A stretch of 64,000 bases of DNA, taken from Alphaproteobacteria bacterium (GTDB taxonomy: Bacteria; Pseudomonadota; Alphaproteobacteria; TMED109). Shown here piece after piece: positions 19,347-27,944 of the stretch; position 1 is the stretch's first letter; each line of letters starts with the position of its first letter. Under the pieces are notes generated by a model. The model saw only the letters and a program-made list of their open reading frames with translations, searched no databases and was not told the DNA's origin. Where the stretch lies: contig JAURCJ010000001.1 of NCBI GenBank assembly GCA_030828505.1, forward strand, positions 124,001 to 188,000. The letters are read 5' to 3'. A program made the position numbers and the translations under genes.

Positions 19347-20795
19347 TTAATCCTCAACAAGTACTTTTTTAATTACTTTTGCATCATCAAAATATAAGTG
19401 TCTACCCCTAACTTCTTGAATACTTTCATGCCCTTTGCCAGCTATAAGTAATATATCTCCCTCGACAAGTTTCTGCATTGTATTAATTATAGCTTTTTTT
19501 CTGTTCCCAATTTCTATTGCATTAGGGCAATATTTTAATATTTCTTTTCTTATATTTTTAGGATTTTCGAATCTTGGGTTATCATCAGTAATTATACTTC
19601 TATCAGAAAATTGGTGTGCTATTTTTCCCATTTCTTTTCTTTTACCTTTATCTCTATCTCCTCCACAGCCAAAAATTAAATATAATTTATTTTTTACGTA
19701 AGGCCTTAGTGACTGTAAGACATTTTTAAGAGCATCAGGAGTATGAGCATAATCAATATATATATCAGCACCTTTAATACTTCTAATTAATTCAATTCTT
19801 CCTGGTGGAGGCTTAATAATTCTGGCTAACTCTTCTATTTCTTTTCTTTGAAACCCCATTTCTATCATTATACAAACCGCAGTTACTAGATTATTTATTT
19901 GATAATTTCCTATAAGACTGGAAAAGATAATACTTTTAGCTTTTTTATATAATATTTCCACTTCATAAGTTTTATTTTTTAATCTTAATAATTTATATTT
20001 GAATATTGACTTATTTGACTGCCCTATTGTAATAACATTCATCTTATTTAAGTTCGCTGTTTCTATAAATTCTTCATGTTCTTTTATATTATCATTAATA
20101 ATAGCAATTCCATTTTTAGCAAAATTTGAAAAAAGTCTTTTTTTTGCATTTTTATAATTTTTAAAATTTTTATGGTAATCTAAGTGGTCTCTCGATAAAG
20201 AAGTAATGACAACTATATTAAAACCTATGCCTTCTAATCTATACTGGTCTAAGCCATGACTAGAGGCTTCAATAACTACATTTTCTATATTTTTAGAATA
20301 TAACTTATTTAATTCAGAAACTAATACTTCTGATTCAGGTGTAGTAAGATTACTTTTTTTTACAATTCTTTTATAATGAACACCAAGAGTTCCAATAGAA
20401 GCTGTTTTACCAAATACTAGTTTTGAAAGTTGATGAACATACCAAGCAACTGAAGTTTTTCCGTTCGTTCCTGTTATTCCAACTAAATTTTTAAACTTAT
20501 AATTTGAAAATTTATTACATATTAGAGCGTATAATTTTCTTGGTTGTTTATGAATTATAATGTCTATATTACAAGATTTAATAGCTTTAGAGTCTTTATG
20601 ACTTGTAATAATTAAAACTGCGCCATTTTCAATAGCTTGAGGAATATAATCTATTCCATTATTATTTATTCCACTTAAAGCTACAAATATATTATTTTTT
20701 TTGATTTTTCTTGAATCACATGAGATCCCACTTATTGCAATATTCATGATATTTTTATTATTTAAATCAGGAATTAAATTATATAACTTAATCAT
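19347..20795 (-). CDS. murE: UDP-MurNAc-L-Ala-D-Glu--meso-diaminopimelate ligase MurE
   Basis: MurE adds the third amino acid of the stem peptide. The 482 residues contain the P-loop GITGTNGKTS (107-116) and, at residues 405-408, the DNPR signature that marks meso-diaminopimelate-specific MurE enzymes (lysine-adding enzymes have a different motif). This indicates ordinary Gram-negative, DAP-type peptidoglycan. The GKGHE motif near the C-terminus is also present. It starts 4 bases after ftsI. Confidence 0.96.
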   Translation of the reverse strand: MIKLYNLIPDLNNKNIMNIAISGISCDSRKIKKNNIFVALSGINNNGIDYIPQAIENGAVLIITSHKDSKAIKSCNIDIIIHKQPRKLYALICNKFSNYKFKNLVGITGTNGKTSVAWYVHQLSKLVFGKTASIGTLGVHYKRIVKKSNLTTPESEVLVSELNKLYSKNIENVVIEASSHGLDQYRLEGIGFNIVVITSLSRDHLDYHKNFKNYKNAKKRLFSNFAKNGIAIINDNIKEHEEFIETANLNKMNVITIGQSNKSIFKYKLLRLKNKTYEVEILYKKAKSIIFSSLIGNYQINNLVTAVCIMIEMGFQRKEIEELARIIKPPPGRIELIRSIKGADIYIDYAHTPDALKNVLQSLRPYVKNKLYLIFGCGGDRDKGKRKEMGKIAHQFSDRSIITDDNPRFENPKNIRKEILKYCPNAIEIGNRKKAIINTMQKLVEGDILLIAGKGHESIQEVRGRHLYFDDAKVIKKVLVED

Positions 20796-20799
20796 AGAA

Positions 20800-22425
20800 T
20801 TATAATTCGTTATAATTATTACTTTTTACACCTAATATAGGAGCAATATTGGTAATAATTTCTTTTGTAATTGGCACTGCATTAAACCCTGCAGTTCTTC
20901 CCCATACCCTTGTTTCTTCTAAAGCCTTTGGTTCATCTAATAGAATAAATACTGCATATTTTGGCTCATCAATAGGAAAAAAAGATATGAACGAAGAAAC
21001 TACCTTTTTATGGTTTTGTTTTCCATTTATAAATTTATTTGAAGTGCCAGTTTTACCACCTACTTTATATAATTTTGATTGTACTTTCTTTGCTGTACCT
21101 TCAACAACAACATTCCTGTAATATTTTTTCATTATCTCAGTTACATTTGTTGAGTATACTTTAATTCTAGGTCTATTTGCATATTGATCGTCTTTAACTA
21201 CCATAGGTTCTATATATTCTCCTTGATTTAACGTTGCAGCTAATGCAGATATTGCATGCATTGGAGAGATATTAATACTGTGCCCATAAGACATTAAGAC
21301 TAAATCTAATTCTTTTACTTTATCCTGAGGTATGACAACGGGGTTTACAGATTCAAATATTCCTGTATCTAATGACTTATTAAAACCTAAATTTTTATAA
21401 TAACTATACTGTCTATCTTTACCAAGTTTTTGTGCAATTTGTGCTGTTCCTATATTTGAAGAATAAGTAAAAACTTCTTCTAAATCTAATATCCTATTTT
21501 CTCCATGATAATCTGTTATTGTTTTACCTCTTAATCGTAGAGGTTTTCTTACATCAAATTTACTTTCATTAGTTACTAGATTATCATTTAATGCAGATGC
21601 TACGGTAAAAGATTTAAATATAGACCCCATTTCATATACACTATTAGTAATTTGGTTTTTTGTTGGTAAAAAACTTGCATAAACATTAGGGTCAAAACTT
21701 GGCAAACTAACGCCAGCGATAACTTCTCCTGTATTTATTTCTAAAACTATACCAACAGCAGCTTTATATTTATATAACTCTATACCTTTTGTTAACGCTT
21801 GGTATACGCGAAATTGAACTCTTGTATCTATCGTTAAATTAATATTTTTTCCTTCATTCAAAATATCATTATATTTTTTTTCTACTCCTGCCAAACCATC
21901 TTTTTCTGTGCCTACATAGCCTACAATATGACTAATTTCCTCATTATATGGGTATACCCTTAAATATTCTTTTTCAAAATTAAGGGCGGGCTCACCAATT
22001 TTATTAATTTTTTTTGCAATATTTGGAGACAGATGCCTTGCAATGTATTGAAAATTTTTATCTTCAGTAAGTATTTTTTTCAATTTACTTTTATTTAATT
22101 CAGGTATTAAATTTAATAAAACATTTACCGTATTTTCTTTATCATATATTTCATTTTTATTTTTATATAATGACCAAGAAGGCATAGAAACGGCTACTAT
22201 ATTTCCATTTCGATCTAATATATCCCCTCTTTTACTATTTATTTTTATAGCTTTATTTGAATAATCTTTGGCTTTAAGTGGTTTGGATACTTCTATTAGC
22301 TTAATATTAACAGTTATAAAGGCAACAAAGAATATTACGGCTATCGCTATTATTCTTTGCTTGCATTTATCTATTATTGATTTTTCTAAACCATCAACTT
22401 TAATGCTTTTGTCAGCATTTATCAA
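20800..22425 (-). CDS. ftsI: Septal transpeptidase FtsI (penicillin-binding protein 3)
   Basis: FtsI cross-links septal peptidoglycan in the periplasm as partner of FtsW. The 541-residue class B PBP has one N-terminal membrane anchor at about residues 24-42. A dimerisation/pedestal domain follows, beginning with the KRGDILDRNG motif at residues 65-74. The transpeptidase domain holds the active-site motifs S268-I-F-K271, S322-S-N324 and K458-T-G460. The only reasonable start is TTG, since no in-frame ATG precedes the anchor. It is separated from ftsZ by 24 bases, an arrangement unlike the usual ftsL-ftsI pair. Confidence 0.96.
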   Translation of the reverse strand: MINADKSIKVDGLEKSIIDKCKQRIIAIAVIFFVAFITVNIKLIEVSKPLKAKDYSNKAIKINSKRGDILDRNGNIVAVSMPSWSLYKNKNEIYDKENTVNVLLNLIPELNKSKLKKILTEDKNFQYIARHLSPNIAKKINKIGEPALNFEKEYLRVYPYNEEISHIVGYVGTEKDGLAGVEKKYNDILNEGKNINLTIDTRVQFRVYQALTKGIELYKYKAAVGIVLEINTGEVIAGVSLPSFDPNVYASFLPTKNQITNSVYEMGSIFKSFTVASALNDNLVTNESKFDVRKPLRLRGKTITDYHGENRILDLEEVFTYSSNIGTAQIAQKLGKDRQYSYYKNLGFNKSLDTGIFESVNPVVIPQDKVKELDLVLMSYGHSINISPMHAISALAATLNQGEYIEPMVVKDDQYANRPRIKVYSTNVTEIMKKYYRNVVVEGTAKKVQSKLYKVGGKTGTSNKFINGKQNHKKVVSSFISFFPIDEPKYAVFILLDEPKALEETRVWGRTAGFNAVPITKEIITNIAPILGVKSNNYNEL

Positions 22426-22449
22426 AATTTATCTCATTCTTAATAAAAA

Positions 22450-24006
22450 TTACTCTTTTTGTCTTCTCAAAAAAGCTGGAATATCTAGTGTATCTTCATT
22501 ACTATTTTTTTCAGCAGTTTTCATTGAAATATTTTGAGAAAGAGATAATTCCTCTTTCTTTTCTATTTTATGATCATGATGATTATCTTTGTTATTAGAT
22601 ACTAAATCTTCAGTATTAGAGTCTAAATTATCACTTTTTTTAATGGTATTTCCAAAAAGTGCCTTTGCTGAAAATCTCTTGATTATTCCTTCTGGCTGCT
22701 TAATTTCTGCTTCTTTATTATCTATAACTTCCTCTTTTAAATTAGTTGATGCATTTAAAACTTCAGCTTCTGTAAAAGGATCAATAATTACTTCTTCTTG
22801 TTTAATTTCATCTTCAATAATTTCAGGCTCTGGAGGAATAAAAGACTCTTGAGTTACTTTTACTTCTTCTTCAATATCTTTGTCTTTAATACTTATACTG
22901 CTATCTTCTTTTTCTGAAAATATAGTATTATTATTATTTTTTAGAGTGTCTTCTATATTTTTAATAGGAGGTTCTTCAATATTGTTGTGTATATTAGTAT
23001 TAATATCTGAAATAATATTCTCCACATTGTCAGGTTTTTTAGGAGAATCTATCCCTGTTGCTACAACTGACACTCTTATACTATTGTGCATGCTATCATC
23101 CTGAGAAGCTCCAAAAATTAAATTTACATCATCATCTGATTGTTGACGAATATGATCTACTATTTCATCTACCTCAAATAACGTTAAATCTGGACCTCCA
23201 GTAATATTTACTAATACTCCTCTAGCACCTGCTAATGATACATCATCTAAAAGTGGGTTTGCTATAGCTGCAGCAGCTGCATCTAAGGCCCTATTATCCC
23301 CTTCAGCATCACCTGTCCCCATCATAGCTTTACCCATTTCCATCATTACTGATCTAACATCTGCAAAATCTAGATTAATTAGTCCAGGCATTACCATTAA
23401 ATCGGTTACTCCCCTTACGCCTGAATATAAAACTTTATCTGCCATTTTAAATGCATCAGAAAAAGTAGTTTGGGCATTAGCTACTCTAAATAAGTTTTGA
23501 TTAGGAATAACAATCAAAGTATCTACTGACTCTTGTAATTCATTAATCCCTTCTTCTGCTAAGCGCATTCTATTCTTTCCTTCAAACTGAAATGGTTTTG
23601 TTACACAACCCACAGTAAGTATGCCTCTTTCTCTTGCTGCTTTTGCAATTACTGGAGCTGCCCCCGTTCCAGTTCCACCTCCCATTCCAGCAGTAACAAA
23701 AAGCATATGTGTTCCATCTATATGTTCTAATATTTGATCTAATGATTCATCTGCTGCAGCTCGTCCTATTTCAGGTCTCGCTCCAGCACCTAAACCTTGC
23801 GTTACATTAGCTCCTAGTTGCACTCTCATTTGAGCTTGGGAATTTGCTAGAGATTGAGCATCTGTATTAGAAACAATAAATTCAACTCCCTCTAAATGTG
23901 AGGAAATCATATTGTTGACTGCATTACATCCAGCTCCACCAACTCCAATAACTGTTATCCTTGGCTTTAGCTCATGAGTAGGAGGCACACTAATATTAAT
24001 TGACAT
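22450..24006 (-). CDS. ftsZ: Cell division protein FtsZ, in an unusual position
   Basis: FtsZ is the tubulin-like GTPase that forms the Z ring. The 518-residue protein has the GTP-binding core to about residue 320, including the tubulin signature GGGTGTG at residues 109-115 and the T7-loop region [12 protein letters not shown] long acidic, low-complexity linker (about 325-500) follows, with the conserved C-terminal peptide DIPAFLRR that binds FtsA. The length resembles other alphaproteobacterial FtsZ proteins. The start has GGAG 8 bases upstream. The gene lies between ftsL and ftsI instead of after ftsA, with 75 bases of non-coding sequence in front of it. Confidence 0.97.
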   Translation of the reverse strand: MSINISVPPTHELKPRITVIGVGGAGCNAVNNMISSHLEGVEFIVSNTDAQSLANSQAQMRVQLGANVTQGLGAGARPEIGRAAADESLDQILEHIDGTHMLFVTAGMGGGTGTGAAPVIAKAARERGILTVGCVTKPFQFEGKNRMRLAEEGINELQESVDTLIVIPNQNLFRVANAQTTFSDAFKMADKVLYSGVRGVTDLMVMPGLINLDFADVRSVMMEMGKAMMGTGDAEGDNRALDAAAAAIANPLLDDVSLAGARGVLVNITGGPDLTLFEVDEIVDHIRQQSDDDVNLIFGASQDDSMHNSIRVSVVATGIDSPKKPDNVENIISDINTNIHNNIEEPPIKNIEDTLKNNNNTIFSEKEDSSISIKDKDIEEEVKVTQESFIPPEPEIIEDEIKQEEVIIDPFTEAEVLNASTNLKEEVIDNKEAEIKQPEGIIKRFSAKALFGNTIKKSDNLDSNTEDLVSNNKDNHHDHKIEKKEELSLSQNISMKTAEKNSNEDTLDIPAFLRRQKE

Positions 24007-24081
24007 ATTTATTCTCCATTTCTATTAAAATATAAAATTGTCTATTTTTAAAATTATTACTAAACAAAGTTGAAACCATTA

Positions 24082-24405
24082 TTAGTTTACCTCCTTTAAG
24101 ATAGAATTAACGTTATCTAATTTTTTGGATAAAATAGTATTTTTAGTTTTGATAAATGAAATATCTTTAAGAGGTATAGGTTTCAGTTTTAAATATTTGT
24201 TATTTAAAAACTCAATATTCTTAGCATTAGTAAGATATGACCATTCTGCATCTACCAATCTAATTTTTTCATCAATTTCTGTAATTTTATTTTTAATAAT
24301 TTTTAATTTTAATTCTTCATTTTTTAATTCATTACTTAACCACATAGACCAAACTGTTCCACTTATAGAAAAAATTATAATAAAAATTGTTAAAAATCGC
24401 ATCAT
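24082..24405 (-). CDS. ftsL: Cell division protein FtsL
   Basis: This small bitopic protein (107 residues) has one membrane segment at about residues 3-20 and then a charged coiled coil with heptad character (about 25-65), ending in a short conserved part with IEFLNNKYLKLKPI. That layout, and the start overlapping the rsmH stop by four bases (ATGA), identify FtsL, a member of the FtsQ-FtsB-FtsL complex. FtsL sequences are poorly conserved, so the call depends on position and topology. The next gene is ftsZ, not ftsI. Confidence 0.85.
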   Translation of the reverse strand: MMRFLTIFIIIFSISGTVWSMWLSNELKNEELKLKIIKNKITEIDEKIRLVDAEWSYLTNAKNIEFLNNKYLKLKPIPLKDISFIKTKNTILSKKLDNVNSILKEVN

Positions 24406-25391
24406 GCTGCATCATCCATATTATTTATTTTTTCTGCAGATCTTAACTTGGCTGATCTAGCTCTATAATTAGACTCGAGTTCTTCATTACTAGCTACTAA
24501 AACCTTTTTTGTAATAAGCTTAAAAGAAGGCCTAAATTCAGTTGATTTAGAATATATATTTACCGAATGTCTATGCGGATTAGAATTGAGACCACTTTTA
24601 TTTCTCAAAAAATTTTTTACTATTTTATCTTCTAAAGAATGAAAACATATTACGACCAACCTTGCTCCAGGAGCTAATAAATTTTCAGCATCGCTCAATG
24701 CATTTTCTATCTCTTCAAGCTCATCATTAACTTTTATCCTCAAGGCTTGAAAAGTTTTTGTTGCTGGATCAATTTTAAGTTTAGGATTATTTCCTATTGC
24801 TTTTCTAACTATATTTGCTAACTCAAGAGTTGATGTTATTGATTTATTTTTTCTATAACTAACTATTGCATTAGCTATGCGGCGAGCCTTTCTCTCTTCA
24901 CCAAGAGTATAGATTATATCATTTAATGTTTTTTCATCAGCTTTATTGACAATATCTTCGGCTGACTTTCCAATTTTTTCCATTCTCATATCTAATGGAC
25001 CATCATTTTTAAATGAAAAACCTCGATCAGCATTATCAATTTGCATAGAAGAAACACCTAGATCAAATAATATACCTCCATCTATTGAAGATATACCGTT
25101 ACTATGTAAAAGAAATTTCAATCTTCCTATATTACCTGCAATAAATTTGAAATTATTTGGAAAGTTATTTTTAATATTTTTAGTTAAAGTTTTTACAGTT
25201 GGGTCCCTGTCTATAGATACAACATTACAATTAGCAGATGATAGAATCATTTTAGTATGTCCTCCTGCTCCAAAAGTTCCATCAACATAAGTAAGACCAT
25301 CTCTGATATTTAAATTTTCTAAAACTTCTTTATATAAAACTGGTGTATGAATATTTTTCTGAGTGTTTATATGAGAGATAATTTTTACCAC
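24402..25391 (-). CDS. rsmH: 16S rRNA (cytosine-1402-N4)-methyltransferase RsmH
   Basis: RsmH (MraW) methylates the N4 of C1402 in 16S rRNA using S-adenosylmethionine. The 329-residue protein begins with the family HTPVLYKEVLE segment and the SAM loop VDGTFGAGGHTKM. It also holds ILFDLGVSSMQID, the DGPLDMRM motif and the C-terminal SFHSLEDKIVKNF. It is translated from GTG, with AAGGATG about 6 bases upstream; no in-frame ATG is available. It follows mraZ by 18 bases. Confidence 0.96.
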   Translation of the reverse strand: MVKIISHINTQKNIHTPVLYKEVLENLNIRDGLTYVDGTFGAGGHTKMILSSANCNVVSIDRDPTVKTLTKNIKNNFPNNFKFIAGNIGRLKFLLHSNGISSIDGGILFDLGVSSMQIDNADRGFSFKNDGPLDMRMEKIGKSAEDIVNKADEKTLNDIIYTLGEERKARRIANAIVSYRKNKSITSTLELANIVRKAIGNNPKLKIDPATKTFQALRIKVNDELEEIENALSDAENLLAPGARLVVICFHSLEDKIVKNFLRNKSGLNSNPHRHSVNIYSKSTEFRPSFKLITKKVLVASNEELESNYRARSAKLRSAEKINNMDDAA

Positions 25392-25409
25392 AATTTCATC
25401 CTTAATAAT

Positions 25410-25847
25410 TTATGATTTATTTTTTCTTCTTTTGTCCATATAGGATTTTGCTCTATCTAAATATTCGTCAAATATATTAGGGTTCCAAATTCTAAACCTT
25501 CTTCCCATTCCTACAAATAATGCCTCAGAAACAATATTAATTTCATCTCTTAGAGAATCTGATAAAATAACTCTTCCTTCTGAGTCAAATGATAAAACAG
25601 AACCCCCAAACAAAACTGTTGATTCATATTCATTTTCCTCAAGTAACGGATCATTTAAATCTAATTTATTTTGAAGTAATTCAAAATAATTCCGAGGAAA
25701 AGCATCAATTGCTTTCTCAGAGAGTGATGATTGTGCAATTATACCAGAAAAATCTTTACTTATTAAACTTGGTCTCCATCCAGCTGGTACTGAAACTCTG
25801 CCTTTTTTATCCACCTTATTTAAATATCTACCAATAAAATCTGACAC
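25410..25847 (-). CDS. mraZ: Transcriptional regulator MraZ
   Basis: MraZ is an AbrB-like DNA-binding protein that controls the dcw operon, including its own gene, in several bacteria. The 145 residues show the two tandem MraZ halves: DKKGRVSVPAGWRP near residue 13 and DSEGRVILSDSLRDEI near residue 92. The start is GTG, with AAGGG ten bases upstream. It is the first dcw gene, downstream of rnpB on the same strand, and a candidate promoter with repeated boxes lies in between. Confidence 0.95.
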   Translation of the reverse strand: MSDFIGRYLNKVDKKGRVSVPAGWRPSLISKDFSGIIAQSSLSEKAIDAFPRNYFELLQNKLDLNDPLLEENEYESTVLFGGSVLSFDSEGRVILSDSLRDEINIVSEALFVGMGRRFRIWNPNIFDEYLDRAKSYMDKRRKNKS

Positions 25848-25883
25848 TTTGTTTTACCCTTACCATAAAGTTTACTCCAAATT

Positions 25884-25929
25884 TGGAAAATTATGGGTTT
25901 TTATAGTAATAACATGGGAATATATGGTT
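25884..25929. promoter_or_regulatory. Candidate MraZ operator: TGGN boxes spaced about ten bases apart
   Basis: On the plus strand TGGA (25884), TGGG (25894), a degenerate TAGT (25904), TGGG (25915) and TGGT (25925) recur with a 10-base step, once 11. E. coli MraZ binds TGGGN repeats separated by five bases, so the period matches. The boxes here read on the strand opposite to mraZ, which differs from E. coli. The array overlaps the candidate mraZ promoter. This is inference from pattern and position. Confidence 0.35.
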
Positions 25930-25935
25930 CGTCAA
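25906..25935 (-). promoter_or_regulatory. Candidate sigma70-type promoter for mraZ and the dcw operon
   Basis: Read on the minus strand, TTGACG (25935-25930) is followed after 18 bases by TATTAC (25911-25906). The -35 matches five of six consensus bases; the -10 is weaker. Transcription would begin near 25899, about 50 bases before the mraZ GTG. Read-through from rnpB remains an alternative. Confidence 0.35.
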
Positions 25936-25968
25936 ACATAGATTAATTATTTTGATACTAATTAAAAA

Positions 25969-26324
25969 TATATCAGGTAGCCTATAAGCCGGGTTCTGTC
26001 TAGAGTGACTATTCATCTTGAATATTTGTTACCAAATATTTCTTGCAACCTACCCAACAACACGCTGAAAACATCGCTACTAATTAAATAGCTTGTTGTA
26101 TCTACTTGGTCTTGCTCCCAGTGGGGTTTACCTTGCCATTTTAGTTACCTAAAATGCGGTGAGCTCTTACCTCGCCATTTCACCCTTACTTAAATAAATT
26201 AAGCGGTATATTTTCTGTGGCACTGATCCCTAGAGTTGCCTCCGCCGGGGATTACCCGGCACTGTGTTTCCATGGAGCCCGGACTTTCCTCTCTAAAGAG
26301 CAGTCACTTAGCTACCTGATATAT
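25969..26324 (-). ncRNA. rnpB: RNase P RNA (bacterial type A)
   Basis: The minus strand carries the universal 5' block GAGGAAAGTCCGGGCTCC (P4 strand) and the 3' block ACAGAACCCGGCTTA that pairs with it. Internal landmarks include GGTAAACCCCACTGGGAGC and the GTGCCGGG...CCCGGC stem. The ends pair as helix P1 (ATATATCAGGTAGC with GGCTACCTGATATAT), which fixes the limits within a few bases. The RNA is about 355 nt and is the catalytic subunit that matures tRNA 5' ends. It sits between ampD and mraZ on the same strand. No strong terminator is seen before mraZ, so some read-through into the dcw cluster is possible. Confidence 0.96.
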
Positions 26325-26350
26325 ATATTATAAAATATTTTTATGAATAT

Positions 26351-27067
26351 TCAATAAGAAGATCTAATTTTACTAAACTCTTTGTAAACAGAATACACCA
26401 TCTTAAGCAAATCATTCCTATTATTTATCAATAAGTTATTCGGAGTAAACCTTCTTTTAAAAGCAAAGATACTATCTTCATAATAACTTTTCACATCATA
26501 ACCAATATTCAATAATGAATTATATAATAATTCATCAGGGTCCTCAGCAACAGGTAAATTTAATATATTTTCTGGCCAAATAGACAAGTTTTTTTTTGCA
26601 AGTCTTTGCCAATTAAATTTTTCACCTGGATCTAATTTTCTTGATGGAGCAATATCAGAATGACCAAGTATTCTATCTATTTTTATATCATATTTATTAA
26701 TAAGATATTTTATTAACTTCTCTAATATTTCGTATTGCTCAAAAGTAAACTCTTTATAACCATGTTCATGTCCAGGATTAACTAATTCTATTCCTATTGA
26801 TGTTTCATTAAGATTTTTTCTATCCAACCATTTAGATACGCCTGCATGCCATGCAACTTTATCATCCTCTACTAATTGCCAAAGCTTTCCTTTTTCATTA
26901 ATAAAATAATGGGTACTTACTCTAGATTTTTCATTACATAGATGACTTAATGCGGATTTTGCACTATCCATACCAGTATAGTGTAAAATTATTGTATCAA
27001 TTATATTTAAGCTTTTTCTTAAACTATAATTTGGTGACTTATAATTTTTACTAATTGTTAAATTCAT
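26351..27067 (-). CDS. N-acetylmuramoyl-L-alanine amidase, AmpD/AmiD type
   Basis: This is a zinc amidase of the Amidase_2 (PGRP-like) family that cuts the MurNAc-L-Ala bond of peptidoglycan or of recycled anhydro-muropeptides. Zinc ligands are visible as His in ILHYTGMD (about residue 34), His in GHSDIAP, and Asp in KLDPGEKFNW. The 238-residue length, including a C-terminal helical part after about residue 170, is longer than E. coli AmpD (183) and nearer AmiD. No signal peptide is present, which argues for a cytoplasmic recycling role. The start overlaps the upstream DjlA-like gene by four bases. Confidence 0.9.
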   Translation of the reverse strand: MNLTISKNYKSPNYSLRKSLNIIDTIILHYTGMDSAKSALSHLCNEKSRVSTHYFINEKGKLWQLVEDDKVAWHAGVSKWLDRKNLNETSIGIELVNPGHEHGYKEFTFEQYEILEKLIKYLINKYDIKIDRILGHSDIAPSRKLDPGEKFNWQRLAKKNLSIWPENILNLPVAEDPDELLYNSLLNIGYDVKSYYEDSIFAFKRRFTPNNLLINNRNDLLKMVYSVYKEFSKIRSSY

Positions 27068-27858
27068 AAATTCTTATCTTTTCTAAATTTAACAATTCTT
27101 TCATATGCCTTATTAATATTTGCCAATCTTTCATTAGCAAATTTTAAAAATTCCTCAGGTAAACCTTTTGAAATTAAAGTATCTGGATGGTATTCTTTGA
27201 CTAATTTAAAATATTTCTTTTTTATTTCTGCATCAGAGTCAGAAGGATGAGACAACAAAATTTTATAATCATTATTTAAATCCATTTTATTAATAATACT
27301 AACAAATTGAGACTTTATTGAGTTTAAAACCTCATTTGGCATATTGAAAATTAATGCAATATCATTAATCATTTTATCTTCATTTAAGTGAAGCTCTCCA
27401 TCAGCAAAAGCAATTTTGTATAAAGAATTTATAAACTCAACATATAATTCTTGCTGATTTCCAAAAACAGATTTTAATTGTTTTGCATATATCTCATAAC
27501 CTTCCGAAGTTTTTTTTGCATTATTAAAAATTTTACCAATTGCCCCTTCATCTTTAGGATCAAAGTCAAAAACCTCTCTAAACTTTATTATTTCATTATC
27601 AGTCACTTTACCATCAGCTTTAGATAATTTTGCTGCTATTACAATTACGCCTGTTGCAAAAGCTAGTTGTTTTTCGCTTTCATTATATTGTTCATAAATA
27701 TTACTATTATTTGAATCATTATCTTCATTAACTAATTTAGAATCTCTTTTTCTTATTTTATCAATTTTATGGCCTAAGGCTAAACCTAACAATCCGCCTA
27801 ATGGTCCGCCCAGAACCATTCCTGTTCCTCCTCCTAAAAGTTTTCCCCATATACTCAT
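27064..27858 (-). CDS. DjlA-like J-domain co-chaperone with TerB domain
   Basis: The 264-residue protein has three parts. An N-terminal glycine-rich hydrophobic stretch with repeated GG motifs (about residues 8-30) may insert in or associate with the membrane. A TerB-like helical domain follows (about 65-180, with KADGKVTDNEI and FADGELHLNE). The last part is a C-terminal J domain (about 195-258) with the essential HPD motif in EYHPDTL. J domains stimulate DnaK ATPase, and DjlA proteins act at the inner membrane. It is the first gene of the AmpD-rnpB-dcw block and diverges from the hydantoinase gene. Confidence 0.88.
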   Translation of the reverse strand: MSIWGKLLGGGTGMVLGGPLGGLLGLALGHKIDKIRKRDSKLVNEDNDSNNSNIYEQYNESEKQLAFATGVIVIAAKLSKADGKVTDNEIIKFREVFDFDPKDEGAIGKIFNNAKKTSEGYEIYAKQLKSVFGNQQELYVEFINSLYKIAFADGELHLNEDKMINDIALIFNMPNEVLNSIKSQFVSIINKMDLNNDYKILLSHPSDSDAEIKKKYFKLVKEYHPDTLISKGLPEEFLKFANERLANINKAYERIVKFRKDKNL

Positions 27859-27944
27859 AAAATTACCCTTTATAAAATAATCATTTAATATTTAAACTAT
27901 AATAAAAATTAAAATATATTAATATATTTATTAGGAGAAATTAA

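Noticed and set aside
22589-23104. Two plus-strand open frames opposite the FtsZ linker
   Set aside because: They arise from the biased GAA/AAA/ATT-rich linker codons of ftsZ read in reverse, giving Ser/Leu-rich pseudo-membrane proteins.
24007-24081. Dedicated promoter for ftsZ in the ftsL-ftsZ gap
   Set aside because: The only hexamer pairs (for example TTGTTT with TAGACA at 17 bases) are too weak to annotate; the spacer remains suggestive only.
24125-24460. 111-codon plus-strand frame opposite ftsL and the rsmH end
   Set aside because: Antisense to ftsL/rsmH, and no start signal; hydrophobic content comes from complementing charged helix codons.
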